From Edaphobacter sp. 4G125 (GTDB taxonomy: Bacteria > Acidobacteriota > Terriglobia > Terriglobales > Acidobacteriaceae), in the NCBI RefSeq assembly GCF_014274685.1, contig NZ_CP060393.1, positions 3,283,501 to 3,347,500 on the forward strand: 64,000 bases of DNA. Reading direction: 5' to 3'. Below the pieces are notes generated by a model. That model was not told where the DNA came from and ran no database searches. It was given only the letters and a program-made list of their open reading frames with translations. Below, piece after piece: positions 43,392 through 53,815 of the stretch. Numbering within the stretch: the stretch's first letter is position 1; each line of letters opens with the position of its first letter. A program made the translations under genes and the position numbers.

Positions 43392-45164
43392 ATGAAACTC
43401 CTCTTTCGCTCCCTTTTTCTGCTGCTCTTCTTCTGCCCCGTTCTGGATTCATCCGTCTCGGCGCAGGCTGCTGGCCCTTCAGCAACAGATAAGGCAAAGA
43501 TCCTCTCCTATATCCATTCCAGTTGGAACACCCTCTCTCGATCCATGTCCAACTGCACTTCAGTAGTCGACCCCAAGGTTACGTCCATCCCCGTCCTTTA
43601 TCTCCCTGACGGGATGGCCGTACCACCACCGGTTTCGGCCATGCAGAAAAACTGCCAGGTCGAGGTCCGCAATCTTCCGCGAAAAATCGCTCACATGGGC
43701 GATGTCAGTCCCTCCGATCTCCAGGAAGAAGGACTGCTTTATCTTCCCCATCCTTATGTAGTTCCTGGAGGCCGTTTCAACGAAATGTACGGCTGGGACA
43801 GTTACTTCATCGTCCTTGGCCTGATCGCTGATCACCGCGCTGACTTGGCGCGCAACATGATCGAAAACTTCTTCTTCGAAATCGAGAACTACGGCTCCAT
43901 CCTCAACGCGAATCGAACCTATTACCTCACCCGCTCACAGCCGCCCTTCCTCACTTCCATGATTCGCGAACTCTACGAGCACCCGGGGAAACAAATCCTG
44001 GGCAAAGCATGGCTGACCCGCGCTTACGACTACGCCCAGCGCGACTACAGCGTCTGGACCACCGCACCCCACCTTGCTGGAGACACCGGCCTCGCCCGTT
44101 ACTTCGACGTTGGCACTGGACCTGTTCCTGAAATGGCCGATGACAGCACCTACTATCCCGATATCATCCGTTGGCTGCTCTTCCACCCTGGCGTCTCAAC
44201 GGATTATCTGATCGAAGCGCCTGACTTCCCCTCTCCCGACCAGGCCACGGAACTCGCAAAGACAAGCTGCAACGTTAGCAAATCTAAAGTCTGTGCCAAC
44301 GCATATGTCGATGGACATCGCCTGTCCGCCGCCTTTTATCGCGGAGATCGCGCCATGCGGGAATCTGGCTTCGACCCCAGCTTCCGCTTTGGGCCGTTCA
44401 GTGGGTCCACCGATCACTACGCTCCCATCTGTCTCAACAGCCTGCTCTACAAGTACGAGCGCGACATGGCCCACTTCGCCACGCTTCTCAATCGCCCCGG
44501 CGAAGCCGCCGAGTGGAACCACCGCGCCGCCGCCCGCAAAGCCGCCATCAACAAATATCTGTGGAACCAGAAGACCGGCATGTTTTACGACTACGACTTC
44601 GTGACCAACCGTCTCTCCTCTTACAACTACATCACGACCTTTTATCCTCTCTGGGCCGGGCTCGCCTCTCCCGCACAAGCCGCCGCGCTCCGTCTTCATC
44701 TCCCTCTCTTTGAGCGTGCTGGCGGAATCGCCATGAGCGACTTCGACTCCGGCACACAGTGGGACCTCCCCTTCGGCTGGGCTCCCACCACCTGGCTTAC
44801 CGCTAAAGGGCTGGCGCAGTATGGATTCACCAGCGACGCCCGCCGTATCTCCACCAAGTTCTCCGGAACCATCCTCGATAACTTCCTGCGCGATGGCACC
44901 ATCCGCGAAAAGTACGACGTGGTCAGCGGAACCGCGAACGTCGAAGTCTCCACGGGTTATAAGAGCAACGTCGTCGGCTTCGGCTGGACCAATGGCGTCT
45001 ATCTCCAGATGAACCGTCTTCTCGCCCAGTCTGCCCGTAAACAGGCCGCCTCATCGTCCTCGCGTGATCGCGACGATGATCCCGAGCCTGTCGTCTATCA
45101 GCTCAGAATCCGCGCCTTTCAAAGAAATCCGGCTCGAACCACAACCCTCCTTCGTACTCCATAG
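43392..45164 (+). CDS. treA: Secreted trehalase (GH37)
   Basis: A 590-aa protein from the ATG at 43392, chosen because a clear signal peptide (MKLLFRSLFLLLFFCPV, cleavage near VSAQA) begins there and GGAG precedes it; the frame runs 35 codons further upstream only from a TTG. Both trehalase signatures are present: PGGRFNEMYGWDSYF and QWDLPFGWAPTTW. The catalytic Asp and Glu regions of GH37 follow the (alpha/alpha)6 barrel order. It hydrolyses trehalose to two glucose in the periplasm. The C-terminal about 40 residues (from SARKQAASSSSRDRDDD) are a low-complexity tail beyond the usual family end. It is divergent from rhaI with no obvious functional link. Confidence 0.92.
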   Translation: MKLLFRSLFLLLFFCPVLDSSVSAQAAGPSATDKAKILSYIHSSWNTLSRSMSNCTSVVDPKVTSIPVLYLPDGMAVPPPVSAMQKNCQVEVRNLPRKIAHMGDVSPSDLQEEGLLYLPHPYVVPGGRFNEMYGWDSYFIVLGLIADHRADLARNMIENFFFEIENYGSILNANRTYYLTRSQPPFLTSMIRELYEHPGKQILGKAWLTRAYDYAQRDYSVWTTAPHLAGDTGLARYFDVGTGPVPEMADDSTYYPDIIRWLLFHPGVSTDYLIEAPDFPSPDQATELAKTSCNVSKSKVCANAYVDGHRLSAAFYRGDRAMRESGFDPSFRFGPFSGSTDHYAPICLNSLLYKYERDMAHFATLLNRPGEAAEWNHRAAARKAAINKYLWNQKTGMFYDYDFVTNRLSSYNYITTFYPLWAGLASPAQAAALRLHLPLFERAGGIAMSDFDSGTQWDLPFGWAPTTWLTAKGLAQYGFTSDARRISTKFSGTILDNFLRDGTIREKYDVVSGTANVEVSTGYKSNVVGFGWTNGVYLQMNRLLAQSARKQAASSSSRDRDDDPEPVVYQLRIRAFQRNPARTTTLLRTP

Positions 45165-45386
45165 AGCTTCGTTCATCTCGTTCCGACCGAACGCGAAAGT
45201 TTCGTAGGCGGATTGTCAGGGCTGATATCTAGGCCCGTCACATACAGGCAGCAAAAGCTGTATGCTTTCATCTATTTCTGTGCAAATCCGTAATACAATT
45301 TTTCCAGCTTCAACCTAAACCTTTCGGGTTCTGAATCATACGTGTGTCTGGCGTGAGTTCTGTCTCGCGCCCAAAGGAGAACGACC

Positions 45387-45680
45387 GTGGCAACGAAAAA
45401 AGCAGCACCGAAGAAGGCAGCAAAGAAAGCACCTGCCAAAAAGGCAGCGGCAAAGAAACCAGTCGTCAAGGCGAAGAAGAAGTCCGCGCCCAAGTCGACC
45501 AACATTGAACGTCTCACCGCCGCTGGCGTAATTCCAACCGAGAACGTCGCGGATCACGATCACAAGGTCATCAACAAACTCAGCGCCGCAGAAGTCAACA
45601 CCCTTATCAAGCTGCGGAAAAAAATGGGAGCGGCTCCTCTCGCTACCATGGCTTCAAGCCGCCCGAACTTCCCCGTCTAA
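45387..45680 (+). CDS. Small Lys/Ala-rich protein with conserved-looking C-terminal module
   Basis: A 97-aa protein starting at GTG, with AAAGGAG eight bases upstream. Residues 1-37 are a histone H1-like Lys/Ala/Pro repeat (MATKKAAPKKAAKKAPAKK), very basic and able to bind nucleic acid. The rest (about 39-97) is a different module, with IERLTAAGVIPTENV, then NKLSAAEVNTLIKLRKKMG and a Pro-ending tail RPNFPV. I do not recognise a named family. It could be a nucleoid-associated protein; alternatively the helical C-terminal part resembles leader-like modules of small modified peptides. A GC-rich hairpin 30 bp downstream separates it from the heme-oxygenase-like gene. Confidence 0.75.
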   Translation: MATKKAAPKKAAKKAPAKKAAAKKPVVKAKKKSAPKSTNIERLTAAGVIPTENVADHDHKVINKLSAAEVNTLIKLRKKMGAAPLATMASSRPNFPV

Positions 45681-45709
45681 ACCAGCACGGTCTAGCCAGA
45701 CTTCCACAA

Positions 45710-45739
45710 GCGGGTCTGCCGCCTTCGCAGCAGACCCGC
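45710..45739 (+). terminator. GC-rich hairpin after the Lys/Ala-rich gene
   Basis: A perfect 10-bp stem GCGGGTCTGC / GCAGACCCGC with a 10-nt loop, 30 bp after the stop codon and 31 bp before the next start. There is no T run, so it may be a partial terminator or an mRNA stability element between co-transcribed genes. Confidence 0.5.
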
Positions 45740-45769
45740 AGCAGCTTTCCACTCTGCAGGAACCACTCT

Positions 45770-46477
45770 ATGTCCGCATCTCACAGCGATCTCCTCTGGG
45801 CTAAAATCCGTCTCGCCGAAGCCAGAATGAACTCCGCCAGCAACCAGTTCTGGAACCATCCGGATCTTCGCGAGCTACTTCCTTCCTTCCTCATCCAGCT
45901 CCATCGCGTGATGCAGGGAGGTATTGGTCTGATGCGTATCGCTCGCGACCGCGCAGCTTCGCTCTCCGGCGACCCTGTTGCGTCAATCGTCGTTCCTTAC
46001 CTGGACCAGCACATCATCGAAGAGCAGGATCACGACGCATGGCTGCTCGACGATATCGGGACTCTCGGCATCTCTCCCGCGGAAGTCGCAGCCACCACCC
46101 CACTCCCTTCCGTTGTCTCTCTCCTGGGGGCCCAGTACTTCTGGGCACTCAATATCCATCCAGTTGCCGTCTTTGGCTATCTGATCGTTCTCGAGGGCAA
46201 CCCTCCTCTTACAGAGCAGCTTGAGGCCATCCGCAAGCGCACCCGCCTGCCTGCGACTGCCTTCCGTTGCCTCATCGCCCACGCCGACAACGATCCCCAC
46301 CATATCGCCGATCTCAACCGAACCCTCGACGCCATGCCGCTCTCCACCGAGCACGAGAAGTACATCGCGCTCAGCGCCTTCCACACCATCGACGCGGTAG
46401 CCTCTGTCTTTGAAGAACTCCTTGCAGCTCACGTTTCATCGTCCAGGAGTACACTCAGAACCCTCAGGGCCTCCTAA
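45770..46477 (+). CDS. Heme-oxygenase-like iron-containing redox enzyme family protein
   Basis: A 235-aa all-helical protein. The acidic/His clusters HIIEEQDHDAWLLDD (about 81-95), LEG with Glu142, and HADNDPHHIADL (about 171-182) match the ligand pattern of the heme-oxygenase-like diiron fold, in which Glu/His/Asp from three helices bind two metals. Members include oxidases that make alkenes, N-oxides or modified peptides, so the reaction cannot be named. It has no signal peptide. AGGA lies nine bases before the ATG. The kinase gene begins 20 bp after it, implying an operon, and the Lys/Ala-rich protein precedes it. Confidence 0.78.
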   Translation: MSASHSDLLWAKIRLAEARMNSASNQFWNHPDLRELLPSFLIQLHRVMQGGIGLMRIARDRAASLSGDPVASIVVPYLDQHIIEEQDHDAWLLDDIGTLGISPAEVAATTPLPSVVSLLGAQYFWALNIHPVAVFGYLIVLEGNPPLTEQLEAIRKRTRLPATAFRCLIAHADNDPHHIADLNRTLDAMPLSTEHEKYIALSAFHTIDAVASVFEELLAAHVSSSRSTLRTLRAS

Positions 46478-46497
46478 ACCATCTGGATGAGCTTGCA

Positions 46498-48798
46498 ATG
46501 ATCGAAGGACAGACCATCTCGCACTATAGAGTCCTCAAACACCTCGGCTCCGGAGCCATGGGAGTTGTTTGCAAAGCAGAGGACCTCTTGCTTCATCGCA
46601 CCGTTGCCCTGAAGACCCTCTCCTCCTCTGTTCTCGCAGACTCTTCGCATAAGCGTGGCCTGCTCGACGAAGCCCGTGCCGCCTGCATCCTCGATCATCC
46701 CAACATCTGCCGCGTTCATCACGTCGAAGAGCTCTCCGACGGCCAGGTCATTCTTGTCATGTCCTTCTATGAAGGAGAGACTGTCGCCGAAAAGATCTCC
46801 CGTAGCGCGCTCGACCTCCCTACTGCAATCAACATCGCCCTCCAGCTTCTCTCAGGGCTCCACCACGCGCACGGCAAGGGCATCATCCATCGCGACATCA
46901 AGCCCTCCAATCTCATCGTCAATCCGGATGGCGAGGTCAAAATCGTCGACTTCGGCCTGGCCCGCCGCTCCAATATTGCCCGGGCCCTTACCGAAACCGG
47001 AGTCATCGTTGGAACCATCGCCTACATGGCGCCCGAGCAGGTCCTCTCCCGTCCCGTCGATCACCGCGCCGATCTCTGGGCCGCCGGAGTCGTTCTCTAC
47101 GAGATGCTTGCCGCTACTTCTCCTTTTCCAGGCACGACCCCATACGCCGTCTTCGATTCCATCTTGCACGTCGCTCCGCGCCCTGTCACTGATTTCCGTG
47201 CCGATCTTCCCGAGACGCTCCCCTCGATCCTCGAGCGCTCTCTCGCCAAGGACCCCAACCAGCGCTTTCAGGATGCGGCTGAGTTCATCACCGCGCTCGA
47301 GCCTCTCGCTCAAGCACGCTCCAGTTCCCGCTACACCATCGCACTTCCCACGATGCTGATGGATTATCGGCGCAACTCCGATGAACCCTCGATTGTCGTT
47401 CTTCCTTTTATCACGACCCCCGAAGACAATACCGCCGATTACTTCTGCGATGGCCTCACCGACGAGATCATCACCGATCTTTCCAGTGTCCATGCTCTCC
47501 GCATCATCTGCCGCGCCTCGGCCATGCAACTCAAAGGCACCCGCGAATCTCCCCGCAAAATCGCTCGCGACCTCAACGTCCGCTATGTCCTCGAGGGTTC
47601 TGTCCGCCTCAACAAAGCAGCCCAGAATGGCATGGCCAACATTCGCGTTACCACGCAGCTCATCGATCCCGAAAGCCAGTCTCTCGTCTGGGCCGACAAA
47701 TATACGGGAACGCTCGATGATGTTTTCAGCATTCAGGAGAACATCTCGCGCCAGATCGTCTCTGCGCTCAAGATCAAACTCAGCCCGGCTGAAGACCGGC
47801 AGATGCATGAGCGACCGCTTCCCGATGCAGAGGCCTACCGCTACTACCTGATGGCGAAACACGAGATCCTCAACTACTCCGAAGATGCTCTCTCCCGAGC
47901 GCTCGAGTATCTCGAAGCCGGCGAAAACATCGTCGGCCCAAACGCTCTCCTCCTTGCCACCAAGGGCCAGGTCTACTGGCAGTACATTAACGCTGGTATC
48001 TCCTCCGACACAGAGTATCTCGGCAAAGCTCGAGACTGCGCCATCCAGGCCCTGGCCCTCGATCCTCAATCCGCCGCCGCCCATCGCCTGCTTGGGCTCA
48101 TTAGCGTGCAGGAAGGAGACAGCCAGCGCGCCATTCATCTGCTCAAGCGCGCCATCGAGTCCGACCCCAACGACTCCGACACCCTCAGCTGGTACTCTGC
48201 CGTCTGCGGTCTCAGCGGAAAGGCCCACGCCGCCATGCCGCTCGCCCGCCGTATCCTCGAAATCGACCCCCTCACACCGGTTTACCGTTTCATCCCCGGC
48301 CTCCTCTCGCTTATGGGAGGCGAATTTGCCGACGCGCTCCCCTCTTTCGAGGACGCTATCCGTCTGGATCCCAGCAATACGATGCTCCTCTGGTGCCGCG
48401 GCCAGATTCTCGCCTTGCTTCGCCGTGACCAGGAAGCCATCTCGCAGTTCCAGGCGATCCAACTACTGGACGCAACTCACTTCTTCTCTCAGATCGGAGC
48501 CGTCATGATCGCAGCCCTTAAAAGCGATCGCGAAGCCCTCGACCGCGCAGCCACACCCGAACTCTGCGAGATCGTCCAGTGCGATCCGCACTATGCCTGG
48601 AACTTCGCTCAGTGTTATGCACTGACCGGCGATGCCAAGGCATCGCTCCATTGGATTGAAAAAGCAATGAGCAAAGGGTTTATCAACTACCCCATGATCA
48701 GTCGCTGGGACCCTCTGCTTGCCCCCATTCGCCAAACAGCTCACTTCGACAGCCTCCTCGATCGCCTCCGTCCGCGCTGGGAGAACTTCGAGGTCTAG
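46498..48798 (+). CDS. Serine/threonine protein kinase with TolB-like and TPR modules
   Basis: A 766-aa cytoplasmic protein with no transmembrane segment. The kinase domain (about 9-275) is complete: glycine loop GSGAMG (17-22), Lys39 in VALK, catalytic HRDIKPSN (131-138), DFG at 151-153 and APE at 178-180; it is an RD-type kinase. A FlgO/TolB-like N-terminal-type domain follows (SIVVLPFITTPEDNTADYF, about 298-420, with LEGSVR), then TPR repeats to the end (for example RAIHLLKRAIESDPNDSDTL). This architecture is frequent in Acidobacteriota. It probably phosphorylates partners recruited by the TPR part; targets are unknown. It begins 20 bp after the heme-oxygenase-like gene. Confidence 0.93.
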   Translation: MIEGQTISHYRVLKHLGSGAMGVVCKAEDLLLHRTVALKTLSSSVLADSSHKRGLLDEARAACILDHPNICRVHHVEELSDGQVILVMSFYEGETVAEKISRSALDLPTAINIALQLLSGLHHAHGKGIIHRDIKPSNLIVNPDGEVKIVDFGLARRSNIARALTETGVIVGTIAYMAPEQVLSRPVDHRADLWAAGVVLYEMLAATSPFPGTTPYAVFDSILHVAPRPVTDFRADLPETLPSILERSLAKDPNQRFQDAAEFITALEPLAQARSSSRYTIALPTMLMDYRRNSDEPSIVVLPFITTPEDNTADYFCDGLTDEIITDLSSVHALRIICRASAMQLKGTRESPRKIARDLNVRYVLEGSVRLNKAAQNGMANIRVTTQLIDPESQSLVWADKYTGTLDDVFSIQENISRQIVSALKIKLSPAEDRQMHERPLPDAEAYRYYLMAKHEILNYSEDALSRALEYLEAGENIVGPNALLLATKGQVYWQYINAGISSDTEYLGKARDCAIQALALDPQSAAAHRLLGLISVQEGDSQRAIHLLKRAIESDPNDSDTLSWYSAVCGLSGKAHAAMPLARRILEIDPLTPVYRFIPGLLSLMGGEFADALPSFEDAIRLDPSNTMLLWCRGQILALLRRDQEAISQFQAIQLLDATHFFSQIGAVMIAALKSDREALDRAATPELCEIVQCDPHYAWNFAQCYALTGDAKASLHWIEKAMSKGFINYPMISRWDPLLAPIRQTAHFDSLLDRLRPRWENFEV

Positions 48799-48872
48799 CG
48801 TTGTTTCAGAGTTGCTGTATCTACAAAGCGAAGCAGCGGATACCGTTTTACTCGAGAAGTAGAGAAAATTGA

Positions 48873-50276
<1,404 letters not shown>

Positions 50277-50306
50277 TTTCTGAGAAGTTAGCTCATTTCA
50301 ACCGAA

Positions 50307-50332
50307 GCAGCGGGCGTTCCATCGTCCGCTGC
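50307..50332 (+). terminator. argG hairpin terminator
   Basis: A 10-bp stem GCAGCGGGCG / CGTCCGCTGC (one G-T wobble) with the loop TTCCAT, 30 bp after argG. It is followed by a moderately T-rich stretch (ATCTATTTTGTC). Confidence 0.6.
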
Positions 50333-50579
50333 AAAGAAATCTATTTTGTCTCCCTTAGGCCCCAGGGTTCACGATGGCTCGCATGAAATTGCTGTCAACC
50401 CCCTTTCATCCCCAAAAGCGCCGTCATCTATAGCAAAATCAATTATTTACATACGAAAATAAAGCCTGCGAAAAGTGCAGTTTTACCCTGTCTGATCCTT
50501 CATACTGAAAATAAGTGGGAAGAGGGTGCGGAAAAGACCGTCGCTTGAGCCTAAAACCTTTATTTTCTATATTTTGATA

Positions 50580-50650
50580 GCTAAACCATTTAGATGGAAT
50601 ATTTTGCACTAATAGTACCGAGCTAAACCATTTAAATGGAATACTTTGCG
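50580..50650. repeat. Two 29-bp direct repeats with a CCATTTAAATGG core
   Basis: The units GCTAAACCATTTAGATGG... (50580-50608) and GCTAAACCATTTAAATGG... (50622-50650) differ at only a few positions and start 42 bp apart. Each has a palindromic core, perfect in the second (CCATTTAAATGG). They lie in the 573-bp gap between argG and the OmpA gene. The remainder of that gap shows only the argG and ompA hairpins. They may be part of a dispersed repeat family or paired protein-binding sites. Confidence 0.6.
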
Positions 50651-50724
50651 TAAAAACACAGGGGGGCATCCCCAAGGCGGGTTCTTCATTAAGGGAGGAC
50701 AAAATTAGAGGAAGGAGGGTGGTC

Positions 50725-50753
50725 GGCAGGATCTTTCTTTATGCTGTCCTGCC
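50725..50753. terminator. Second hairpin downstream of OmpA-family gene
   Basis: A 7-bp stem GGCAGGA / TCCTGCC with a 15-nt loop, lying beyond the first hairpin at 50772. The two together make a tandem transcription end for the minus-strand OmpA gene. Confidence 0.4.
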
Positions 50754-50771
50754 GCCGCTGAGAGAGGAAAG

Positions 50772-50810
50772 AAGACGCCGAGTCCGCAGCATATCGATCG
50801 TCGGCGTCTT
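50772..50810 (-). terminator. Hairpin terminator of OmpA-family gene
   Basis: A perfect 10-bp stem AAGACGCCGA / TCGGCGTCTT, 40 bp after the OmpA stop codon on the minus strand. It is followed in that direction by a pyrimidine-rich stretch (CTTTCCTCTCTC). Confidence 0.6.
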
Positions 50811-50849
50811 GCGGTGTGCTGGTCGTGCAGATTGTGGTGCGGAATTCCC

Positions 50850-51608
50850 TTATCGGACGGAACCGCTGGCATTCGAAGCCTGCTGATCCATATTCGTCAT
50901 CAGCTTCACTTCAACGCGGCGATTTTTGGCTCGACCGGCAGCTGTACTATCGCTGGCTACCTGCTGGTCCTTACCGATACCTATGAGATAGAACTTATGA
51001 GGTGCAATGTTGTATTTGCTGGCAAGATAATTCACCACCGCATCGGCACGACGCTGGCTCAGTCCATAGTTGTAGTTCGCATCACCGGTCGAATCCGTGC
51101 CGCCGGTAACCGCGAGAATATAGCTGCGTTTATCCGTAAGCGATGCCGCAAAATCGTCCAGAGTCTGCTTGTCCTTCGCCGTCAGAACCGATTTGTCGAA
51201 ACCAAAAGTCACGGTGGTATCGGCAATCGACTTGTAGTTATCGAGGTTGGCAATGACTCCGTTCAAAGTATCGACACGGTTGTACGCTTCCTGCGCGGAC
51301 TGTCCAGCAGCATCCGCGGACTGCCCTGCAGCAGTCGCATGCTGGTTGGCAGTATCCGCAGCGCCCTGCGCCTTCGCGATTCCCGCCGTGGCGCGTTCAT
51401 CGGTATCGACGATAGTGCGGTGGTCATTCGCCGTCTTCGCATCCAGCTGGTTCGTCTGATTGATCACAGGAGCCGTCTGCGACCGAACATAATTCTTGCT
51501 CGAACAACCTACCGTTAGACCTACGATCAACGCGCTGGCAAATACCGCAGTTGCCACAGGAGCAATCTTCTTTTCGTTACCAAGGTGAATTCGTGTCATG
51601 GAGCTCAT
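50850..51608 (-). CDS. OmpA-family peptidoglycan-associated lipoprotein
   Basis: A 252-aa protein. A hydrophobic N-terminal segment ends in GLTVGCSS, a plausible but non-ideal lipobox with Cys35, so it is probably an outer-membrane lipoprotein. Residues about 55-115 are Ala/Gln-rich with regular spacing (TANQHATAAGQSADAAGQS), consistent with a coiled coil like that of Lpp. Residues about 130-240 are an OmpA C-terminal domain (TVTFGFDKSVLTAKDKQ, then YNYGLSQRRADAVVNYL and NRRVEV), which binds diaminopimelate in peptidoglycan. It tethers the outer membrane to the wall. AAGGAG lies about eleven bases before the ATG. It is divergent from uvrC. Confidence 0.9.
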   Translation of the reverse strand: MSSMTRIHLGNEKKIAPVATAVFASALIVGLTVGCSSKNYVRSQTAPVINQTNQLDAKTANDHRTIVDTDERATAGIAKAQGAADTANQHATAAGQSADAAGQSAQEAYNRVDTLNGVIANLDNYKSIADTTVTFGFDKSVLTAKDKQTLDDFAASLTDKRSYILAVTGGTDSTGDANYNYGLSQRRADAVVNYLASKYNIAPHKFYLIGIGKDQQVASDSTAAGRAKNRRVEVKLMTNMDQQASNASGSVR

Positions 51609-51883
51609 TTTGAGTTCATCTCCTTTATGCAGCGAGGCTGCAACGTTACACAGAGAACAACAGCAATCCCTATGCCAAATAAAAAACTCTCACAAACAAC
51701 AGAAAAATAACGCTTTACCCATCATCTCCGTAGCCGCCTCAACTCACTTTGCGGAGTATCTTCTGGAACTTTTGTTGTGAATTTGCGTCAAATCTACCCG
51801 GACAACCTTTCAGACGAAACGCGACTAAACTGGAGCTAAGCCCTCCGTTCGCCTGCATTTGCGTCACGGCTCGTTTTATCGGC

Positions 51884-53815
51884 ATGGACCTCTACCAGAA
51901 AATCCGGACTCTTCCCACCTCACCCGGCTGTTATCTCTACAAAAACGCCGAAGGAGAGGTGATCTACGTCGGAAAGGCGAAGAATCTCCGTGCGCGCGTA
52001 CGGTCGTACTTCCTTGCAGCTTCGCAGGCGAATGCCAAAACCGGCACCCTGATGCGCGAAGCCGTCGACCTCGACTACATCACCGTCGCCAATGAGCATG
52101 AAGCGCTTGCGCTCGAAAATAATCTCATCAAACAACGGAAGCCGCGCTTCAACATCCTGCTCCGCGATGACAAGACCTATCCGTACATCAAGCTCACGCT
52201 CTCCGACCGCTTCCCGAAGGTCTTCGTCACCCGCCGCCTGCGCAAAGACGGAAGCGCTTACTTTGGCCCATACTTCCCCGGAAATCTCGCATATCGACTG
52301 GTGGATCTGATTCATCGCAGCTTCCTGATTCCCTCCTGCAAGGTCGATCTCTCCCGCTACCATCCGCGGGCCTGTTTGCAGTACTACATCAAGCGCTGCC
52401 TCGGCCCCTGCGTTGAGGGGCTCACCACACCCGAGGAATATAAGCAGGCCATCCACGATGTGCAGCTCTTTCTCGAAGGCAAGCCCGGTGAACTTGAGCA
52501 GCGGCTTACTGCACGTATGCAGCAGGCCGCCGAGGCTGAGCAATACGAACTCGCCGCCCGCCTGCGCGACCAGGTCTCCACCGTGCACCAGATGCTCGAC
52601 AAGCAGCGCATGGCCACGACGGACAATGAAGACGCCGATGTCTTCGGCTTCCACTACGAGAACGATATGCTGGCCGTGAATCTCTTCCACATGCGTTCCG
52701 GCAAGATCGTCGATCGCCGCGACTTCTTCTGGGAAGATCTTCCGGAGTTTATGGAAGCATCAATTGGAGAAGAAGAGGAACTCAACGAAGAATCCTCCGC
52801 AGTGGCCTCCTCTACCGCTTTGGAGTCTGAATCCTTCAACCCAGGAAGCTTCTTCTCTGCTCTGCTGAAGCAGCTCTATCTCGATCAGGGATATGTCCCG
52901 CGATCGATCCTTGTGCCGATCGATTTTCCCGATCGCGCCCTACTCTCGGAGATGTTGTCGGAACGAACCGGCCATCGCATCGAGATCCTCGTGCCGCAGC
53001 GTGGCGAGAAGCGATCGCTGGTCGATCTCGTCTGTCAGAACGCGAAGCAATCGTTCGATCAGCGCTTCCGCGTCCTTCAGCCCTCTCAAAAGGCCATCGC
53101 CGAAGCTCTGCAGGATGCGTTGATGCTTGAAGATGTGCCACGCCGCATCGAGTGCTTCGACATCTCCCACATTCAAGGGGCCGAGACCGTCGCCTCCATG
53201 GTGGTCTGGGAAGACGGCACGATGAAGAAATCGGACTACCGCAAATTCCAGGTTCGCACAGTTACAGGCGTCGATGATTTTGCCTCCATGCGCGAGATTG
53301 TCCAACGCCGATATAAACGGTTGCTGGATGAAGATAAGCCATTCCCTTCGCTCATCCTCATCGACGGTGGTCTCGGCCAGCTCCATGCCGCCGCCGAGGC
53401 GCTCAACGAGATCGGCGTCACGCTTCAGCCACTGGCTTCGATTGCGAAGCGCGAGGAGATCATCTACGTCTACGGCCAGGAGAATGATCCCGTTGTTCTC
53501 GATCGTCGCTCTCCTGTGCTGCACCTCATCCAGAAAATTCGTGACGAATCACATCGCTTCGCGATCACGTACCATCGCAAACGCCGCGAGATACGTGACC
53601 GGAAATCCGAGCTACTGGAAATTCCCGGAGTGGGACCACGCACGCGACAACGCCTGCTCGAGCACTTCGGCTCAGTCCGCGCAATTCGCCAGACCGCGGA
53701 GAAAACACCAGATGCACTGACCGCAGTCGTGAACAGGGCAACAGCGGAGAAGATTCAGCGTTATTTCGCAACTGAATCAGCTTCCGACAACCCAGTTCTC
53801 AATGTGCTGCCTTAG
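51884..53815 (+). CDS. uvrC: UvrABC excinuclease subunit C
   Basis: A 643-aa nuclease for nucleotide-excision repair. The start at 51884 (MDLYQKIRTLPTSPGCYLY) fits the UvrC family and normal length; the frame runs 45 codons further upstream but that part does not look like UvrC. Domains in order: GIY-YIG nuclease (about 10-95, with VIYVGKAKNLRARV), a Cys-containing region and UVR motif (about 200-240), the RNase H-like 5'-side nuclease (about 385-540, FDISHIQGAETVASMVV) and C-terminal HhH motifs (LEIPGVGPRTRQRLLEHFGS). The Shine-Dalgarno is weak. Its end overlaps the convergent SGNH gene by 17 bp. Confidence 0.95.
   Translation: MDLYQKIRTLPTSPGCYLYKNAEGEVIYVGKAKNLRARVRSYFLAASQANAKTGTLMREAVDLDYITVANEHEALALENNLIKQRKPRFNILLRDDKTYPYIKLTLSDRFPKVFVTRRLRKDGSAYFGPYFPGNLAYRLVDLIHRSFLIPSCKVDLSRYHPRACLQYYIKRCLGPCVEGLTTPEEYKQAIHDVQLFLEGKPGELEQRLTARMQQAAEAEQYELAARLRDQVSTVHQMLDKQRMATTDNEDADVFGFHYENDMLAVNLFHMRSGKIVDRRDFFWEDLPEFMEASIGEEEELNEESSAVASSTALESESFNPGSFFSALLKQLYLDQGYVPRSILVPIDFPDRALLSEMLSERTGHRIEILVPQRGEKRSLVDLVCQNAKQSFDQRFRVLQPSQKAIAEALQDALMLEDVPRRIECFDISHIQGAETVASMVVWEDGTMKKSDYRKFQVRTVTGVDDFASMREIVQRRYKRLLDEDKPFPSLILIDGGLGQLHAAAEALNEIGVTLQPLASIAKREEIIYVYGQENDPVVLDRRSPVLHLIQKIRDESHRFAITYHRKRREIRDRKSELLEIPGVGPRTRQRLLEHFGSVRAIRQTAEKTPDALTAVVNRATAEKIQRYFATESASDNPVLNVLP

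Noticed and set aside
46852-48462. 536-codon minus-strand open frame opposite the kinase gene
   Set aside because: It is antisense to a clear kinase-TPR protein; composition is the Gly/Val/Asp/Glu-rich pattern of a shadow frame in GC-rich coding DNA, and no domain is recognisable.
50439-50702. 87-codon minus-strand frame containing the repeated peptide IPFKWFS / IPSKWFS
   Set aside because: The peptide repetition comes from the 29-bp DNA repeats; there is no convincing SD or coding character, so it is treated as a repeat region, not a gene.
51920-52690. 256-codon minus-strand open frame opposite uvrC
   Set aside because: Shadow of uvrC with no motif and no ribosome-binding site.
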